64,000 nucleotides of DNA from assembly GCF_001010285.1 (NCBI RefSeq), contig NZ_CP011104.1, positions 1,736,001 to 1,800,000 on the forward strand. Direction: 5' to 3'. The notes below the pieces were generated by a model, which saw nothing but the letters and a program-made list of their open reading frames with translations, did no database searches and was not told the origin of the DNA. Origin of the DNA: Photorhabdus thracensis. Its GTDB lineage: Bacteria > Pseudomonadota > Gammaproteobacteria > Enterobacterales > Enterobacteriaceae. A program made the translations under genes and the position numbers. Positions 35,169-44,497 of the stretch are shown piece by piece (position 1 is the first letter of the stretch; every line of letters begins with the position of its first letter).

Positions 35169-35834
35169 TCATGAGGTTTGTGTACTGACTGGCACACATC
35201 CGTGGATGAGATGGGAAAATATCTGGTCTTCGATATGTTGAATATCGCTCTGTGTCAGTCCCAAAAGTCGCCGCGATGGATATTTGGCTTCAATGTTTTT
35301 CCCTCTCATACGTTCCTTTAATCCGAACTGATGCACACGAGCAACCGCAGTGACTTTCGATGCGAAAAAGATAATGGCTTCCCGCTCACTGGCGGACAGA
35401 CGTAAGTAACGCGCAGTAGCCAGTTTCTTAAACATGCGGGACTTTTTATTGGATTTTCGGGTACTTATCCGGTCGGTTTTGACGTCCAGAAAACGTTGGA
35501 TATCGCGTTTGTAAAAAGTACGCTGCCCTTTACGCTCAGCATCATAACCGGTAATCGTTTCACCCTTCTTGCCCTTGCGGATTTGCCAATTTTTCAAGGT
35601 GCGAGGTTCACCGCGCCAGATAAATTTTATACCATGCTGTACAGTGCGGGTTTGTGCCTTGCGTTGGGTAAAACGGCTGCCGTCAGGGTTACGCTGGGAT
35701 CGGATACGTTGCATTTGGCTCTGTCGTAAGTCCCGTGCGATATCACGGGCTAGCTGCTTTCGACTGGCGGGAGAAAGTTGATTCAACAGGGCGGTTAGTG
35801 CGGTATCCAAAGGCTGCAATGCGTCACCGTTCAT
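35169..35834 (-). CDS. S: Tail completion protein gpS
   Basis: From ATG 35834 the protein has 221 residues: LSPASRKQLARDIARDLRQS, QMQRIRSQRNPDGSRFTQRK and ARVHQFGLKERM...YPSRRLLGLTQSD, as in P2 gpS. It is longer than P2 gpS (150 residues) through a central insertion of basic sequence. It follows gpR with one base between stop and start. Confidence 0.9.
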   Translation of the reverse strand: MNGDALQPLDTALTALLNQLSPASRKQLARDIARDLRQSQMQRIRSQRNPDGSRFTQRKAQTRTVQHGIKFIWRGEPRTLKNWQIRKGKKGETITGYDAERKGQRTFYKRDIQRFLDVKTDRISTRKSNKKSRMFKKLATARYLRLSASEREAIIFFASKVTAVARVHQFGLKERMRGKNIEAKYPSRRLLGLTQSDIQHIEDQIFSHLIHGCVPVSTQTS

Positions 35835-35835
35835 C

Positions 35836-36252
35836 TCACCACCTGTCAAACGGGTTTTCAGGCTCAGGAACGGCGCACACCGTGCTAACCTGCCCTTGCT
35901 GGGTGACCAGTACACGCTCGGTCAGTTTCAGATCGATACTGATATCAGCGGTGTCATCATTGAGAATATTCACGTCAAAAGTAAAGCCGCTGCGGCGATT
36001 GTCAGGATGAGCGAAAATATCTGGCTGGTGCTCGCGTATCCAGTGCACGATAACCACCATGAGCACATCCTGATCATCGGGATAGGCTTCAATAATCAGG
36101 TTTAGCGTGTATTCATATTCGTAAGACAAGGAGAGTGCCATTGTCGCCAAAACGACGCCATCTTCAACAAACAAATGCAGGTATTCAGGGTTGTCGCGCA
36201 AGTAGGGGATCTTTTCTGTCAGGACTTTCCGCAAAGCGTTAGGCTTATTCAT
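35836..36252 (-). CDS. R: Tail completion protein gpR
   Basis: The 138-residue protein starts MNKPNALRKVLTEKIPYLRD and contains EYEYTLNLIIEAYPDDQDVL, with LTERVLVTQQG near the end, matching P2 gpR. R and S are needed to join tails to heads. Confidence 0.92.
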   Translation of the reverse strand: MNKPNALRKVLTEKIPYLRDNPEYLHLFVEDGVVLATMALSLSYEYEYTLNLIIEAYPDDQDVLMVVIVHWIREHQPDIFAHPDNRRSGFTFDVNILNDDTADISIDLKLTERVLVTQQGQVSTVCAVPEPENPFDRW

Positions 36253-36259
36253 GTGTCAC

Positions 36260-36550
36260 CTATCTAATCTGTTCTATTTGTCGAATGGCCTGTTTATCCA
36301 GATTGCACTGTTCAATAACCGCCAGTAACTGTGCATTCAGCAACAAGCTATCACCCCATGTCATTGTGTCGGATATGACCGGGGGCAGACAGTCAGCGAG
36401 CAGATGCATCGGAATCGGCATCAACGGTACCTGAACGTATTCGGTTCGCGTGCTGCTGCAACCGGACAACAGCCCTATCAGGAGCAGCACGACGGGCGCA
36501 ATCATTACCGACAACAACAGTGTTGATAGCCGCCTGAATTTGTGCAGCAT
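36260..36550 (-). CDS. Rz1-like spanin lipoprotein (LysC)
   Basis: This frame overlaps the Rz-like gene in the +1 register. A probable start at 36550 gives about 96 residues with a hydrophobic leader and the lipobox LLSGC, followed by a short periplasmic part. Nested Rz/Rz1 pairs in this position are the spanins that fuse inner and outer membrane during lysis. The exact start is uncertain (open to 36598). Confidence 0.8.
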   Translation of the reverse strand: MLHKFRRLSTLLLSVMIAPVVLLLIGLLSGCSSTRTEYVQVPLMPIPMHLLADCLPPVISDTMTWGDSLLLNAQLLAVIEQCNLDKQAIRQIEQIR

Positions 36551-36773
36551 CCACGGCTGATCGCTTCCGATTTTCGTTATTAACCCGTGAGATATCATTG
36601 ATTATCGTGATGGTCTGGAATGCGTTATCGGTAATGGTTTGCTGTTGCTCATACCGCTGGTTCAGCGTTTGGTATTCATCGCTTTTTTGCTGATACTCAC
36701 CGTAATAGAACCAGAGCAGGCCAGACACTGCCACCAGCGTACTCAAGGTGAATATGTGCAGATTAAACCTCAT
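36393..36773 (-). CDS. Rz-like spanin (LysB)
   Basis: The 126-residue protein has one N-terminal membrane anchor (FTLSTLVAVSGLLWFYY) and a coiled coil (YQQKSDEYQTLNQRYEQQQT), the i-spanin layout of P2 LysB. The distal third overlaps the Rz1-like frame. The start overlaps the endolysin stop by four bases. Confidence 0.82.
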   Translation of the reverse strand: MRFNLHIFTLSTLVAVSGLLWFYYGEYQQKSDEYQTLNQRYEQQQTITDNAFQTITIINDISRVNNENRKRSAVDAAQIQAAINTVVVGNDCARRAAPDRAVVRLQQHANRIRSGTVDADSDASAR

Positions 36774-37165
36774 AACAGCGCAAACGCCCGTTTAATGATC
36801 ATATCGGCATATGGTTGCTGTCCGTTCTCCATTTGAATGATGGCGCAAACCAATCGAGTCATGATCACCGGATTATCAACATCAATCACCACGTTACAGG
36901 GAATACCCACCGTCCGGCTCATATATGCAATGTAATTTTCGGTATCATTTTCATTCGGGGGTGCCCAACGAGAAATTATCTGCCGGATACTGTTCAATCC
37001 GTATTTTCGTTCATAATTGCGGATAATCTTGATAATGGCCCGTATGCCGTATTCTGGTGATACAAATTGACAAAATGACGGGTCTGTTTGTGTGTCGTGT
37101 AATCCCAGCCATTTATCGCCGTGGCGGATATTGCCCGGATTATGGTTGCGAACACCTCTAGTCAT
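36770..37165 (-). CDS. Phage endolysin (transglycosylase-like)
   Basis: From ATG 37165 the protein has 131 residues beginning TRGVRNHNPGNIRHGDKWLG, with PEYGIRAIIKIIRNYERKYG and ISRWAPPNENDTENYIAYMS. This is the structural-lysozyme family found in many P2-like lysis cassettes. The frame is open to 37339, but the start at 37165 overlaps the holin stop by eight bases. It degrades peptidoglycan once the holin opens the membrane. Confidence 0.85.
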   Translation of the reverse strand: MTRGVRNHNPGNIRHGDKWLGLHDTQTDPSFCQFVSPEYGIRAIIKIIRNYERKYGLNSIRQIISRWAPPNENDTENYIAYMSRTVGIPCNVVIDVDNPVIMTRLVCAIIQMENGQQPYADMIIKRAFALL

Positions 37166-37481
37166 GTGATTTGTCTCCCAAACGTTTATTGATTGCGCGA
37201 AGGGCAAATTCACGCAGTTTTTCAACACCAATAAAACCAATGGCACCCCCCAAAGCCGGTGAAACACTGCCGGGAATGCCAAACAGTTCCAACCCGCTGG
37301 AAACACCCCACGACAACGCGCCACATAGCAACGGTTCAACCCAGCGTTTTTTCCGTTCTACGCCGTCATAAATCAGGCGACCATAACAGATCAGTACAGC
37401 CAGTAAGGAGCCGGATATCTGCGGCCATGAATTTCTCAGGCCATTCAATAAATCGGCCCATAAATCCGGTTGTTTGTTCAT
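37158..37481 (-). CDS. Phage holin
   Basis: The 107-residue protein has two to three membrane segments (SGSLLAVLICYGRLIY, LLCGALSWGVSSGLELFG, GGAIGFIGVEKLREFAL), typical of lambda/P2-like holins. It lies between gpX and the endolysin in the P2 position of gene Y. It controls lysis timing. Confidence 0.85.
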   Translation of the reverse strand: MNKQPDLWADLLNGLRNSWPQISGSLLAVLICYGRLIYDGVERKKRWVEPLLCGALSWGVSSGLELFGIPGSVSPALGGAIGFIGVEKLREFALRAINKRLGDKSHD

Positions 37482-37484
37482 TTT

Positions 37485-37688
37485 CTAATCCCATAATTGA
37501 ATGACGGGCGTTACAGCAGCAGGCGTGATTTCAGGCAGTTCAATCTCGGTACCCTGCGGCAGGATGGCCCCAACATCGGCCAAACCGGGATTGGCTGCTA
37601 ATACCCGTTCGGTGACTCCCTGTGTTCGTCCATAGTGACGCCAGCATAAGGAATCCACGGTGTCATACTGTTGTGCCCTTACCCGCAT
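37485..37688 (-). CDS. X: Tail protein gpX (LysM-like)
   Basis: From ATG 37688 the protein is 67 residues, exactly the P2 gpX length: VRAQQYDTVDSLCWRHYGRT, GVTERVLAANPGLADVG, LPQGTEIELPEI. This is a LysM-like fold found in baseplate or tail proteins. The ATG overlaps the stop of gpL. Confidence 0.93.
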   Translation of the reverse strand: MRVRAQQYDTVDSLCWRHYGRTQGVTERVLAANPGLADVGAILPQGTEIELPEITPAAVTPVIQLWD

Positions 37689-38152
37689 TAGATCAGCGCC
37701 ACAATGACATGATCCCGCCCCTGTATCCGACACATCGCCCATTGCGCATCCCGCCACAGGTCATCAATGGTGATTTCCATTGCCTCAGCCTTTTTGCTGC
37801 CGGTCTGAGTAGTGTCGATATCGCGGTAACGTTCGATCAGGTTCGCCTTGGTCAGGCAAAACACCGCTCGACGATAGAGATAAACCAACTCACTCTCGCC
37901 ATTGAGAGTATCGGCGGGAATGTCGGTCAGTGATGAGTATCCCTCATCGATATGGATCTGCCGCCAATGGTTCAGCTCGCGATTCACCTCAACAATGGCG
38001 TTGGAAATTGCTTGATGTAATCTCGGCGCAGTGACCGTACCATCTGTGCGCATCTCGTCACGGTAGCGACTGATCTCGATAACAGGAAAAAACGGGACAC
38101 TGGTCATGGTGGCCTGTTTATCCGTTGCCGGTGCGGTTGAAATAAAGTCCAT
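37688..38152 (-). CDS. L: Head completion protein gpL
   Basis: From ATG 38152 (AGGGGG upstream) the protein is 154 residues: VPFFPVIEISRYRDEMRTDG, then LNHWRQIHIDEGYSSLTDIP and SELVYLYRRAVFCLTKANLI. The P2 counterpart has 169 residues. It fills the head neck region after packaging. The frame is open to 38275 but lacks homology there. Confidence 0.93.
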   Translation of the reverse strand: MDFISTAPATDKQATMTSVPFFPVIEISRYRDEMRTDGTVTAPRLHQAISNAIVEVNRELNHWRQIHIDEGYSSLTDIPADTLNGESELVYLYRRAVFCLTKANLIERYRDIDTTQTGSKKAEAMEITIDDLWRDAQWAMCRIQGRDHVIVALI

Positions 38153-38234
38153 ATTGCCCCCTGAATAGGTGGGCGGTGAACAGGGCGTTGAGACTTCGCC
38201 ACCCCGTGCCGCCCCGGCGCGTTGGCACGTTCGG

Positions 38235-38900
38235 TTATGTGTTGTCGTGTTTCTGACTGCGGAGCGCTCTGGCAAGTTGCTCTAAGTCTTTTTTCACGCC
38301 AACATGATTATTCAGTTCTAAAGCCCTGCTCAGTGAACAATAAGCAGGCTGCGGCTGGTTGTTATCCCGCTGGCTGTAACCGAGCCATTTATATAACTCC
38401 GCCCTCACCTTATCGGGCATATCCTGATCGTGGGTGAGATTGGTCGCCCGTTCCAGCGTGGCAAGAGGCATCGGAGATTTAGCGGTATAGCAACGCTGGG
38501 CTGCTTCGGCGATCTCTTCTGTAACGGCACAGCCCGTTGTCCGCTCATGATTTTCGGGCATAGCGAGTCGGTGCTGTAACGCGTACTCGGCGATATCCAG
38601 CGCACCATCATAATCACCTGCATCAATGCGCCACAGCAGGACATACATCAGCACATCATCTTGATGACCTATCCCCCTGTGTAATACCCCAGTAATCCAC
38701 GGCGCATATTTAGGCAAGATCTGCCTTTTGTGCTGCGCTTTGCGCTCCATAGACTGGATTTTTTTAAGGTGACGGCGGTCTTGCTCCAGCATCAGCAGCA
38801 TCTGGTTATAACCACCGTGATTTTGCAGCGCGGGACTACTCAGTTGAGCGGCCTCGGTCGCCTGTAATCGCATTCGGTGACGCTGCCACGGGCTAGCCAT
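38235..38900 (-). CDS. M: Terminase endonuclease subunit gpM
   Basis: The 221-residue protein reads SPWQRHRMRLQATEAAQLSS, YNQMLLMLEQDRRHLKKIQS and YAPWITGVLHRGIGHQDDVL, the P2 gpM pattern. It cuts cos ends with gpP. The start touches the gpN stop. Confidence 0.94.
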   Translation of the reverse strand: MASPWQRHRMRLQATEAAQLSSPALQNHGGYNQMLLMLEQDRRHLKKIQSMERKAQHKRQILPKYAPWITGVLHRGIGHQDDVLMYVLLWRIDAGDYDGALDIAEYALQHRLAMPENHERTTGCAVTEEIAEAAQRCYTAKSPMPLATLERATNLTHDQDMPDKVRAELYKWLGYSQRDNNQPQPAYCSLSRALELNNHVGVKKDLEQLARALRSQKHDNT

Positions 38901-40003
38901 TATGGTTCCTCAGTGTCGGCGTTGTGCTCAGATGCGCCATTATCTGGCTGCGGCAACGCTGCTTTTTTGCTGGCTGTCAACATCTCAATATTTTCAATCA
39001 GAGCCACACCGCGATAGTCTTCAACGACATACGCCTCATTGACTGATTCGTAGTTTTCAATGCGATCACGTTTGGGGTTATCCAGTACAGAACGTCGGCG
39101 GGTGCCTTCCTGATAATAGATAGACAGATTATCCAGACGGCTAATTAGCAATGCTTTGGGCGGGAAATACGGTACACGCACTGCGGGCAAATTACCGATA
39201 CGTTTCTGGCTGATAATCACATCTGCCGCCATTTTTTCGGTGTTGGGCTGCGACTGATTGACCAACGGGAAATATTTGTCAGCCAGCAGTTCACGGCCAC
39301 AGATGACCACCAGTTCCGTATCATCCTGATATTCTGGGTCGATAGCATTGTTGGCGGTATCTATCACCAATGCGTCAAGATTATTAAAATCTCCCCCATC
39401 TCCTACACGGATGGTTTCAGATATAACCTTACCGGCTTCGTCAGTGATATTGCTCATGACATGATCCGGTGCATCCTGTCGGATTTTTTCCAACCAGCCG
39501 ATATTTACATCTTGCAATAGTGGATATTGAACGCGGTTTGAAGTTTTGGCGCGTTTAACCCCATTCCAGCCGATCATAATGCGGTCCAATGCCTGACGAC
39601 GGATAATGACGTTACGGATACGTAACTGGAAATCTTGAAATTTCGCCCACAAGTCTAGTTTTTTGTAAGGAATGCTAGTATCAAAGTTGGTTTGTTCGCA
39701 TTTGTATTCAATAGCGTTGAATCGGGTCGGATCGGAAGTTTCTCGCTCCTTACTGTCGGTGTCTGTCGTCCCTGCAATAGTTGAACCGATACCTAGCCCA
39801 ATCGCTTCGCCCGACTGCTCGCTGACGGGAACCATGTTAATTTTTTGCAGAAAATCGGCACTTTGCTGGATTTCATCTTCCAACGTCTGGGCAACGGATG
39901 GATTGACTTCTACCTTGCCTGTAAATGCCGTGGCGTCCACACCGTAAATTTCACCCAGACGCATCAGAAAGGCGTTAAATTTAAATCGAGTTTCGTTCTT
40001 CAT
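38900..40003 (-). CDS. N: Major capsid protein gpN
   Basis: The 367-residue protein has GEIYGVDATAFTGKVEVNPS, DPTRFNAIEYKCEQTNFDTS and VNEAYVVEDYRGVALIENIE, as in P2 gpN (357 residues). It is the HK97-fold capsid subunit, processed by gpO. No disruption is seen. Confidence 0.95.
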   Translation of the reverse strand: MKNETRFKFNAFLMRLGEIYGVDATAFTGKVEVNPSVAQTLEDEIQQSADFLQKINMVPVSEQSGEAIGLGIGSTIAGTTDTDSKERETSDPTRFNAIEYKCEQTNFDTSIPYKKLDLWAKFQDFQLRIRNVIIRRQALDRIMIGWNGVKRAKTSNRVQYPLLQDVNIGWLEKIRQDAPDHVMSNITDEAGKVISETIRVGDGGDFNNLDALVIDTANNAIDPEYQDDTELVVICGRELLADKYFPLVNQSQPNTEKMAADVIISQKRIGNLPAVRVPYFPPKALLISRLDNLSIYYQEGTRRRSVLDNPKRDRIENYESVNEAYVVEDYRGVALIENIEMLTASKKAALPQPDNGASEHNADTEEP

Positions 40004-40015
40004 GGGGTTGTTCCA

Positions 40016-40852
40016 TTAACAATTAGTCAGATGTTTACTGACTGGAGTGTCGGCGTTCGGCGATCCCAGCGAAACAGGTCGGTGTGTTTTCTGGCTGTCT
40101 TGCTGACTCAACTGAGTTTTTAAGTCACTAAGCTGGGTTTCAAGTTCGGTCTGCTTCTGTTTGATAGCAGCTATTTTGCCTATTTGTTGAGAAAGTGTGT
40201 TTACGGTTTCCACCGTGGCCTGCTGCTCTTGGGCACACAGTTCGACGGCCCGATGGATATCGGTAAAACGAGTATCATCACTCTGCTGCTTTTTCTGGAA
40301 GAACGTCTGTACACAGGAAAAGAGAGAGATTTTTTCGGTTTCCTCTGACAAATCAATAAATTCGAGCAAAGTTTCTTCCGCGGCAGTAAAAACATTGTTC
40401 GGGTGCTGCTTGCGTGAATTCAGCGGGTTATTGGTCGCATTAGCGCTAAACTGCAACATTTCAGTGCCAAGGCTCGCCGGACTGTCAGTAACGGCCAATC
40501 CCACCAGATACGCCCCGCCGAAGTCAGCAAAATCCAGGTTGATTTCGGCGGAGGTGTAAACCTTTTGACGCTTACGGTTCATTTCCACCAGATCATCGGT
40601 GGGTAAAAGTATCCCATACAGCCCCAGCTTGCCCGCCAGCGCACCGTCCTTGATTTCTTCGGTAAAAACCGATTCCACATCGCCAAAGCGCGGACTCCAC
40701 GAAAAATTGTAATGTTCCATGTTGATACGCGCACCGTAGGTCTGCGGGTCATAGTTGGCGGCAATCTGTGTCAGCCATTCGCGCTGAACCTTGCGCCCGT
40801 CTGTGGTTGCACCTTCCACACAGATTCGAAAGGGTTTGGATTTCTTCGGCAT
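40016..40852 (-). CDS. O: Capsid scaffold and protease gpO
   Basis: The 278-residue protein starts MPKKSKPFRICVEGATTDGR and contains WLTQIAANYDPQTYGARINM and LVGLAVTDSPASLGTEML. The second contains the serine-protease Ser of P2 gpO. A coiled-coil scaffold tail follows. It is divergent from gpP. Confidence 0.94.
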   Translation of the reverse strand: MPKKSKPFRICVEGATTDGRKVQREWLTQIAANYDPQTYGARINMEHYNFSWSPRFGDVESVFTEEIKDGALAGKLGLYGILLPTDDLVEMNRKRQKVYTSAEINLDFADFGGAYLVGLAVTDSPASLGTEMLQFSANATNNPLNSRKQHPNNVFTAAEETLLEFIDLSEETEKISLFSCVQTFFQKKQQSDDTRFTDIHRAVELCAQEQQATVETVNTLSQQIGKIAAIKQKQTELETQLSDLKTQLSQQDSQKTHRPVSLGSPNADTPVSKHLTNC

Positions 40853-40931
40853 TGTAAGCCCCCGATTATCAATGAATCAGTCATGGCCTACTAGTTTGTA
40901 TCGTCATGTCGAGGAAACAATAAAATGCGGT

Positions 40932-40962
40932 TGTGTCTGGGCTGGCACACAGGCCAGACACA
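40932..40962. promoter_or_regulatory. Dyad in the divergent O/P promoter region, candidate Ogr site
   Basis: TGTGTCTGG (40932-40940) and its perfect complement CCAGACACA (40954-40962) are separated by 13 bases, in the 143 bases between O and P. P2 late promoters are activated by Ogr at a TGT-(N)-ACA dyad about 55 bases upstream of transcription. Symmetry and position fit that, but the core is not the P2 consensus. Confidence 0.5.
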
Positions 40963-40995
40963 GAGAAATGACGGACGGGTCTGTAGTCTGGTGGC

Positions 40996-42690
40996 ATGAA
41001 AACAACGCCCGATTTTGATCCCCGTAAGCACGCAATGCACCTGTATTTTAACGGGTACCGGATCGCACGGATTGCGGAAATGCTCAACGAGAAAGCATCA
41101 ACTATCCATAGCTGGAAACGTCGCGACAAATGGGATGAGGTGACCTCGTTTGAACGAGTCGAGTTATCTCTTGAAGCACGGTTATGTCAGCTTATCGCCA
41201 AGGAGCAAAAAGAAGGCAAGGACTTTAAGGAAATTGACCTGCTGCACCGTCAGTTAGAACGACAAGCGCGGATCAGGAAATACAGCCGCGGCGGTAATGA
41301 AGCCGATCTGAACCCCAAAATTGCTAACCGCAACAAAGGTGAGCGCCGGCCACCGGAAAAGAACGTGTTCAGTGAAGAACAAGTCAAAAAGCTGGAAGAC
41401 ATTTTCCGCTCGACCCTATTCGATTATCAACATGATTGGTATCACGCCGGATTAGCGCATCGTATCCGCAATATCCTGAAATCCCGCCAAATTGGTGCGA
41501 CATTCTTTTTTGCCCGTGAAGCCCTGATCGATGCGTTGACTACCGGACGCAATCAGATATTTCTCTCTGCCAGTAAAGCGCAGGCCCACGTATTCAAGCA
41601 GTATATCCTGGAAATGGCGCGGGAAGTGGACGCCGAACTAAAAGGCGATCCGATCACCCTGAATAATGGTGCCACCCTGTATTTTCTCGGTACCAATGCC
41701 CGCACCGCGCAAAGCTATCACGGCAATCTCTATCTGGATGAATATTTCTGGATTCCGAAGTTTCAGGAACTGCGTAAGGTAGCATCCGGTATGGCGATGC
41801 ACAAAAAATGGCACCAGACTTACTTTTCTACACCGTCCAGCTTAACCCACAGCGCGTACCCGTACTGGTCAGGTAAACTGTTTAACCGTGGCCGCGCCAA
41901 GGCCAATCGCATTGACATTGATATTAGCCATCAAGCATTAGCCAGCGGCCTACGATGTGCCGATGGTCAGTGGCGGCAGATTGTCACGGTTGAAGATGCA
42001 GTCAGAGGCGGCTGTAACCTGTTTGATATTGACCAGTTACGGCTGGAATATAGCCCGGACGAGTACCAGAACCTGCTGATGTGTGAATTTATGGACGATA
42101 TCGAATCCATTTTCTCACTGCAACTGATGCAGGGTTGCATGGTCGATAGCTGGGAAATCTGGGACGATGTGCAACCCCTGATGCTACGCCCCTATGGTTA
42201 TCACCCTGTCTGGATCGGTTATGATCCCGCCAAAGGTGGCGAGAATGGCGACAGTGCCGGTTGTGTCGTAGTCGCTCCACCGCGAGTACCGGGTGGCAAA
42301 TTCCGCATCCTTGAACGTCATCAGTGGCGTGGCATGAACTTTCGCGCTCAGTCTGACGCCATCAAACGACTGACGGAACAGTACAACGTCGAATATATCG
42401 GCATTGACTCGACCGGCGTCGGGCATGGGGTTTACCAAAACGTCAAAGAATTTTTCCCGTCCGTGCGGGAATTTGTCTATAACCCCGCCGTTAAAAACGC
42501 GCTGGTACTTAAGGCATGGGACATTATCAACCATCGTCGGCTGGAGTTTGACGCCGGCCAGACCGACATTGCACAAAGTTTTATGGCTATCCGCCGTTCT
42601 ACCACCGCCAGCGGCAACCGCCCGACCTATGAAGCCAGCCGCAGCAAGAGGCGGCAAAGCCGCCAGAAAACCCCAAACCCACGCCTTTAA
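40996..42690 (+). CDS. P: Terminase ATPase subunit gpP, 3' end deleted
   Basis: The 564-residue frame has an N-terminal helix-turn-helix (FNGYRIARIAEMLNEKASTI), the ATPase motif KSRQIGATFFFA near residue 160, LYLDEYFWIP near 250 and the nuclease Asp in WIGYDPAKGGENGDSAGC near 410. Homology to P2 gpP (590 residues) ends at RPTYEASRS near base 42645. The last 13 residues (KRRQSRQ...) come from antisense of the replication gene. The portal gene Q should follow on this strand and is absent. Confidence 0.92.
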   Translation: MKTTPDFDPRKHAMHLYFNGYRIARIAEMLNEKASTIHSWKRRDKWDEVTSFERVELSLEARLCQLIAKEQKEGKDFKEIDLLHRQLERQARIRKYSRGGNEADLNPKIANRNKGERRPPEKNVFSEEQVKKLEDIFRSTLFDYQHDWYHAGLAHRIRNILKSRQIGATFFFAREALIDALTTGRNQIFLSASKAQAHVFKQYILEMAREVDAELKGDPITLNNGATLYFLGTNARTAQSYHGNLYLDEYFWIPKFQELRKVASGMAMHKKWHQTYFSTPSSLTHSAYPYWSGKLFNRGRAKANRIDIDISHQALASGLRCADGQWRQIVTVEDAVRGGCNLFDIDQLRLEYSPDEYQNLLMCEFMDDIESIFSLQLMQGCMVDSWEIWDDVQPLMLRPYGYHPVWIGYDPAKGGENGDSAGCVVVAPPRVPGGKFRILERHQWRGMNFRAQSDAIKRLTEQYNVEYIGIDSTGVGHGVYQNVKEFFPSVREFVYNPAVKNALVLKAWDIINHRRLEFDAGQTDIAQSFMAIRRSTTASGNRPTYEASRSKRRQSRQKTPNPRL

Positions 42691-44497
42691 CATCAGCGTT
42701 AAATTTAGGAACAATGTTCCATTTAACAGTACGGGTAATAAAAGAAGAGGAATCGCCCAAACGGGGCGAGTAGACACCGGAAATACGCAACACATTTTCG
42801 CCGTAAGCATTGCCCTGTTCAGTGATTTCATAGGACAACCGCACGGTTAAATCTTTCCGTGCAACCAGAGGCCCACCCTGGAACTCGGTATAGGCGAACC
42901 AGTCCCCCACATCCGCAGCAAATCGAACATTATCCATATCTGCATCAGGCAAAATTTGCTCATCACCACTCAAACGACGCAATTCTCGCCAGACGGAAAC
43001 AGGAGCACCGCCGATCTGCTGAAACTGCCGGATACGCCAACGACTGGCCCAGGCAGCAACAGACCGTGACATATCCTTAAGAAGTTGGCCTGTTTCCCCA
43101 TCCTTTTCGCCATCTAGCGCGTAACCGTCGATATTCTTGGAAATGTACTTAGCGATATAGCCCGTAGCCGAACCTTTCGCCTTATCGATGGGCTTCACAT
43201 GGAATCGTGCTTTTAGTGCTTTCTGCCCCTGTAATTCTTCTGAATCTTCCAACCGGGCGTAATAACACATGATGTCACGCATTTCATCGACATGTTCAGG
43301 ACGCATAAACAGCAACATGTGCCAATGCGGCGTGCCATCATGGTGAGGTTCAACTACACGAAAACCGAAGGCGCTGATCCCCGCACGGGAATAAGCCGCC
43401 CTGATTTTCGCCCAGACGTTGCACAGATATTTTTGTGTATCACGGGGACTGGCCCCGTTCCAATTTGAAACAAAGCCACCGACACTGTGGACAGCGTGAT
43501 ACTTTGATGGCGCGGTGATGGTATAAAACTCACCGGCATAGCCGAGTTCGTCAGCCAGATTTTCAAAACCGCGCATTCTCACCATCAATTCACTACGGCG
43601 GACGGCGGGATTAGCCACACTACCGAGTACCATATCTTCCAGCGGTACCCTGTCGCCCTGTTCATTCTCAACATCAAACTGTTTGATAAAATCCCAATTG
43701 CGGCGCTTCTGTTCCAACCATTCACGCAGCGTACTACGGGAAACGTAGGGAGATGCCGATTTCTGCACTTGACCTACCGCAATAGCCATATGCTCGGCGC
43801 GAATATCACGCATTCTTTTCAAGCGGGCATACCACCATTTATCCGACATCATGCGCAGGAGGCCGGCACACAATTGATCGACTGTGGCACCTTCCCTGCC
43901 TTTGGTGAACTGCTGCCAGTAAGGGGCTGTTGTGCCGGCTTGTTGAGTCAGTTTTGCCAGTAACTCATAGATACGGATCAAACGTTTTCTAGCGTCTTGC
44001 TCACTCGCAGGTTGTTGATTGACATACTGAGCCGATGTGTTTTCGTAGTTCTCGACCATAAAATGGGAAATTCCCCAAGCAAGCTGTTTTATATCCTTAC
44101 GCTCCAACGTAACCAATCGCTCTAACTGCTCAATAAAAGGGAATGGGGTAACGCCGGATACCTGATTCTTGAATTGATAGCGTTCAGTGACTTTATTCAG
44201 CCGTGGTAATACGTTCTCGCCAAACTGACGCAAAAACGTATTAGCACGGCGGCGATTACCCCCCGATTGGGTAAATATTTTTTTGTACCGGGCAGCAAAA
44301 TAGAGCGCCAAAAAATCGGGCATATCACCGATAATTTTATGACGCCAGTCATAATCATCAGGGTTTACCTGCCACATGATCTGTTCAGCTAACGTTGACT
44401 CGCCGGGCAAACCGGGCTTGAACATCTCATATTGCAGGCGTTTTGACTGCTGGTAATCGCTGTTGTGCTCCTGCAACAAGTCGATTAACTCACTCAT
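42599..44497 (-). CDS. A: Replication initiator gpA (HUH endonuclease), 3' end deleted
   Basis: The 632-residue frame has the HUH motif EPHHDGTPHWHMLLF near residue 400 and the catalytic Tyr pair in SATGYIAKYISKNIDGY near 485, as in P2 gpA, which nicks ori to start rolling-circle replication. Homology ends at GLGFSGGFAA near 42650; the final residues are read from antisense of gpP. Most of the protein including the active site is intact. The start overlaps the dam stop by four bases. Confidence 0.92.
   Translation of the reverse strand: MSELIDLLQEHNSDYQQSKRLQYEMFKPGLPGESTLAEQIMWQVNPDDYDWRHKIIGDMPDFLALYFAARYKKIFTQSGGNRRRANTFLRQFGENVLPRLNKVTERYQFKNQVSGVTPFPFIEQLERLVTLERKDIKQLAWGISHFMVENYENTSAQYVNQQPASEQDARKRLIRIYELLAKLTQQAGTTAPYWQQFTKGREGATVDQLCAGLLRMMSDKWWYARLKRMRDIRAEHMAIAVGQVQKSASPYVSRSTLREWLEQKRRNWDFIKQFDVENEQGDRVPLEDMVLGSVANPAVRRSELMVRMRGFENLADELGYAGEFYTITAPSKYHAVHSVGGFVSNWNGASPRDTQKYLCNVWAKIRAAYSRAGISAFGFRVVEPHHDGTPHWHMLLFMRPEHVDEMRDIMCYYARLEDSEELQGQKALKARFHVKPIDKAKGSATGYIAKYISKNIDGYALDGEKDGETGQLLKDMSRSVAAWASRWRIRQFQQIGGAPVSVWRELRRLSGDEQILPDADMDNVRFAADVGDWFAYTEFQGGPLVARKDLTVRLSYEITEQGNAYGENVLRISGVYSPRLGDSSSFITRTVKWNIVPKFNADVKGVGLGFSGGFAASCCGWLHRSGGCRWRW

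Noticed and set aside
21611-42690. Prophage as an evolved tailocin (R-type bacteriocin) locus
   Set aside because: Capsid, scaffold, terminase and lysis genes are all still present and the sheath gene is frameshifted. This looks like recent random damage rather than a streamlined tailocin.
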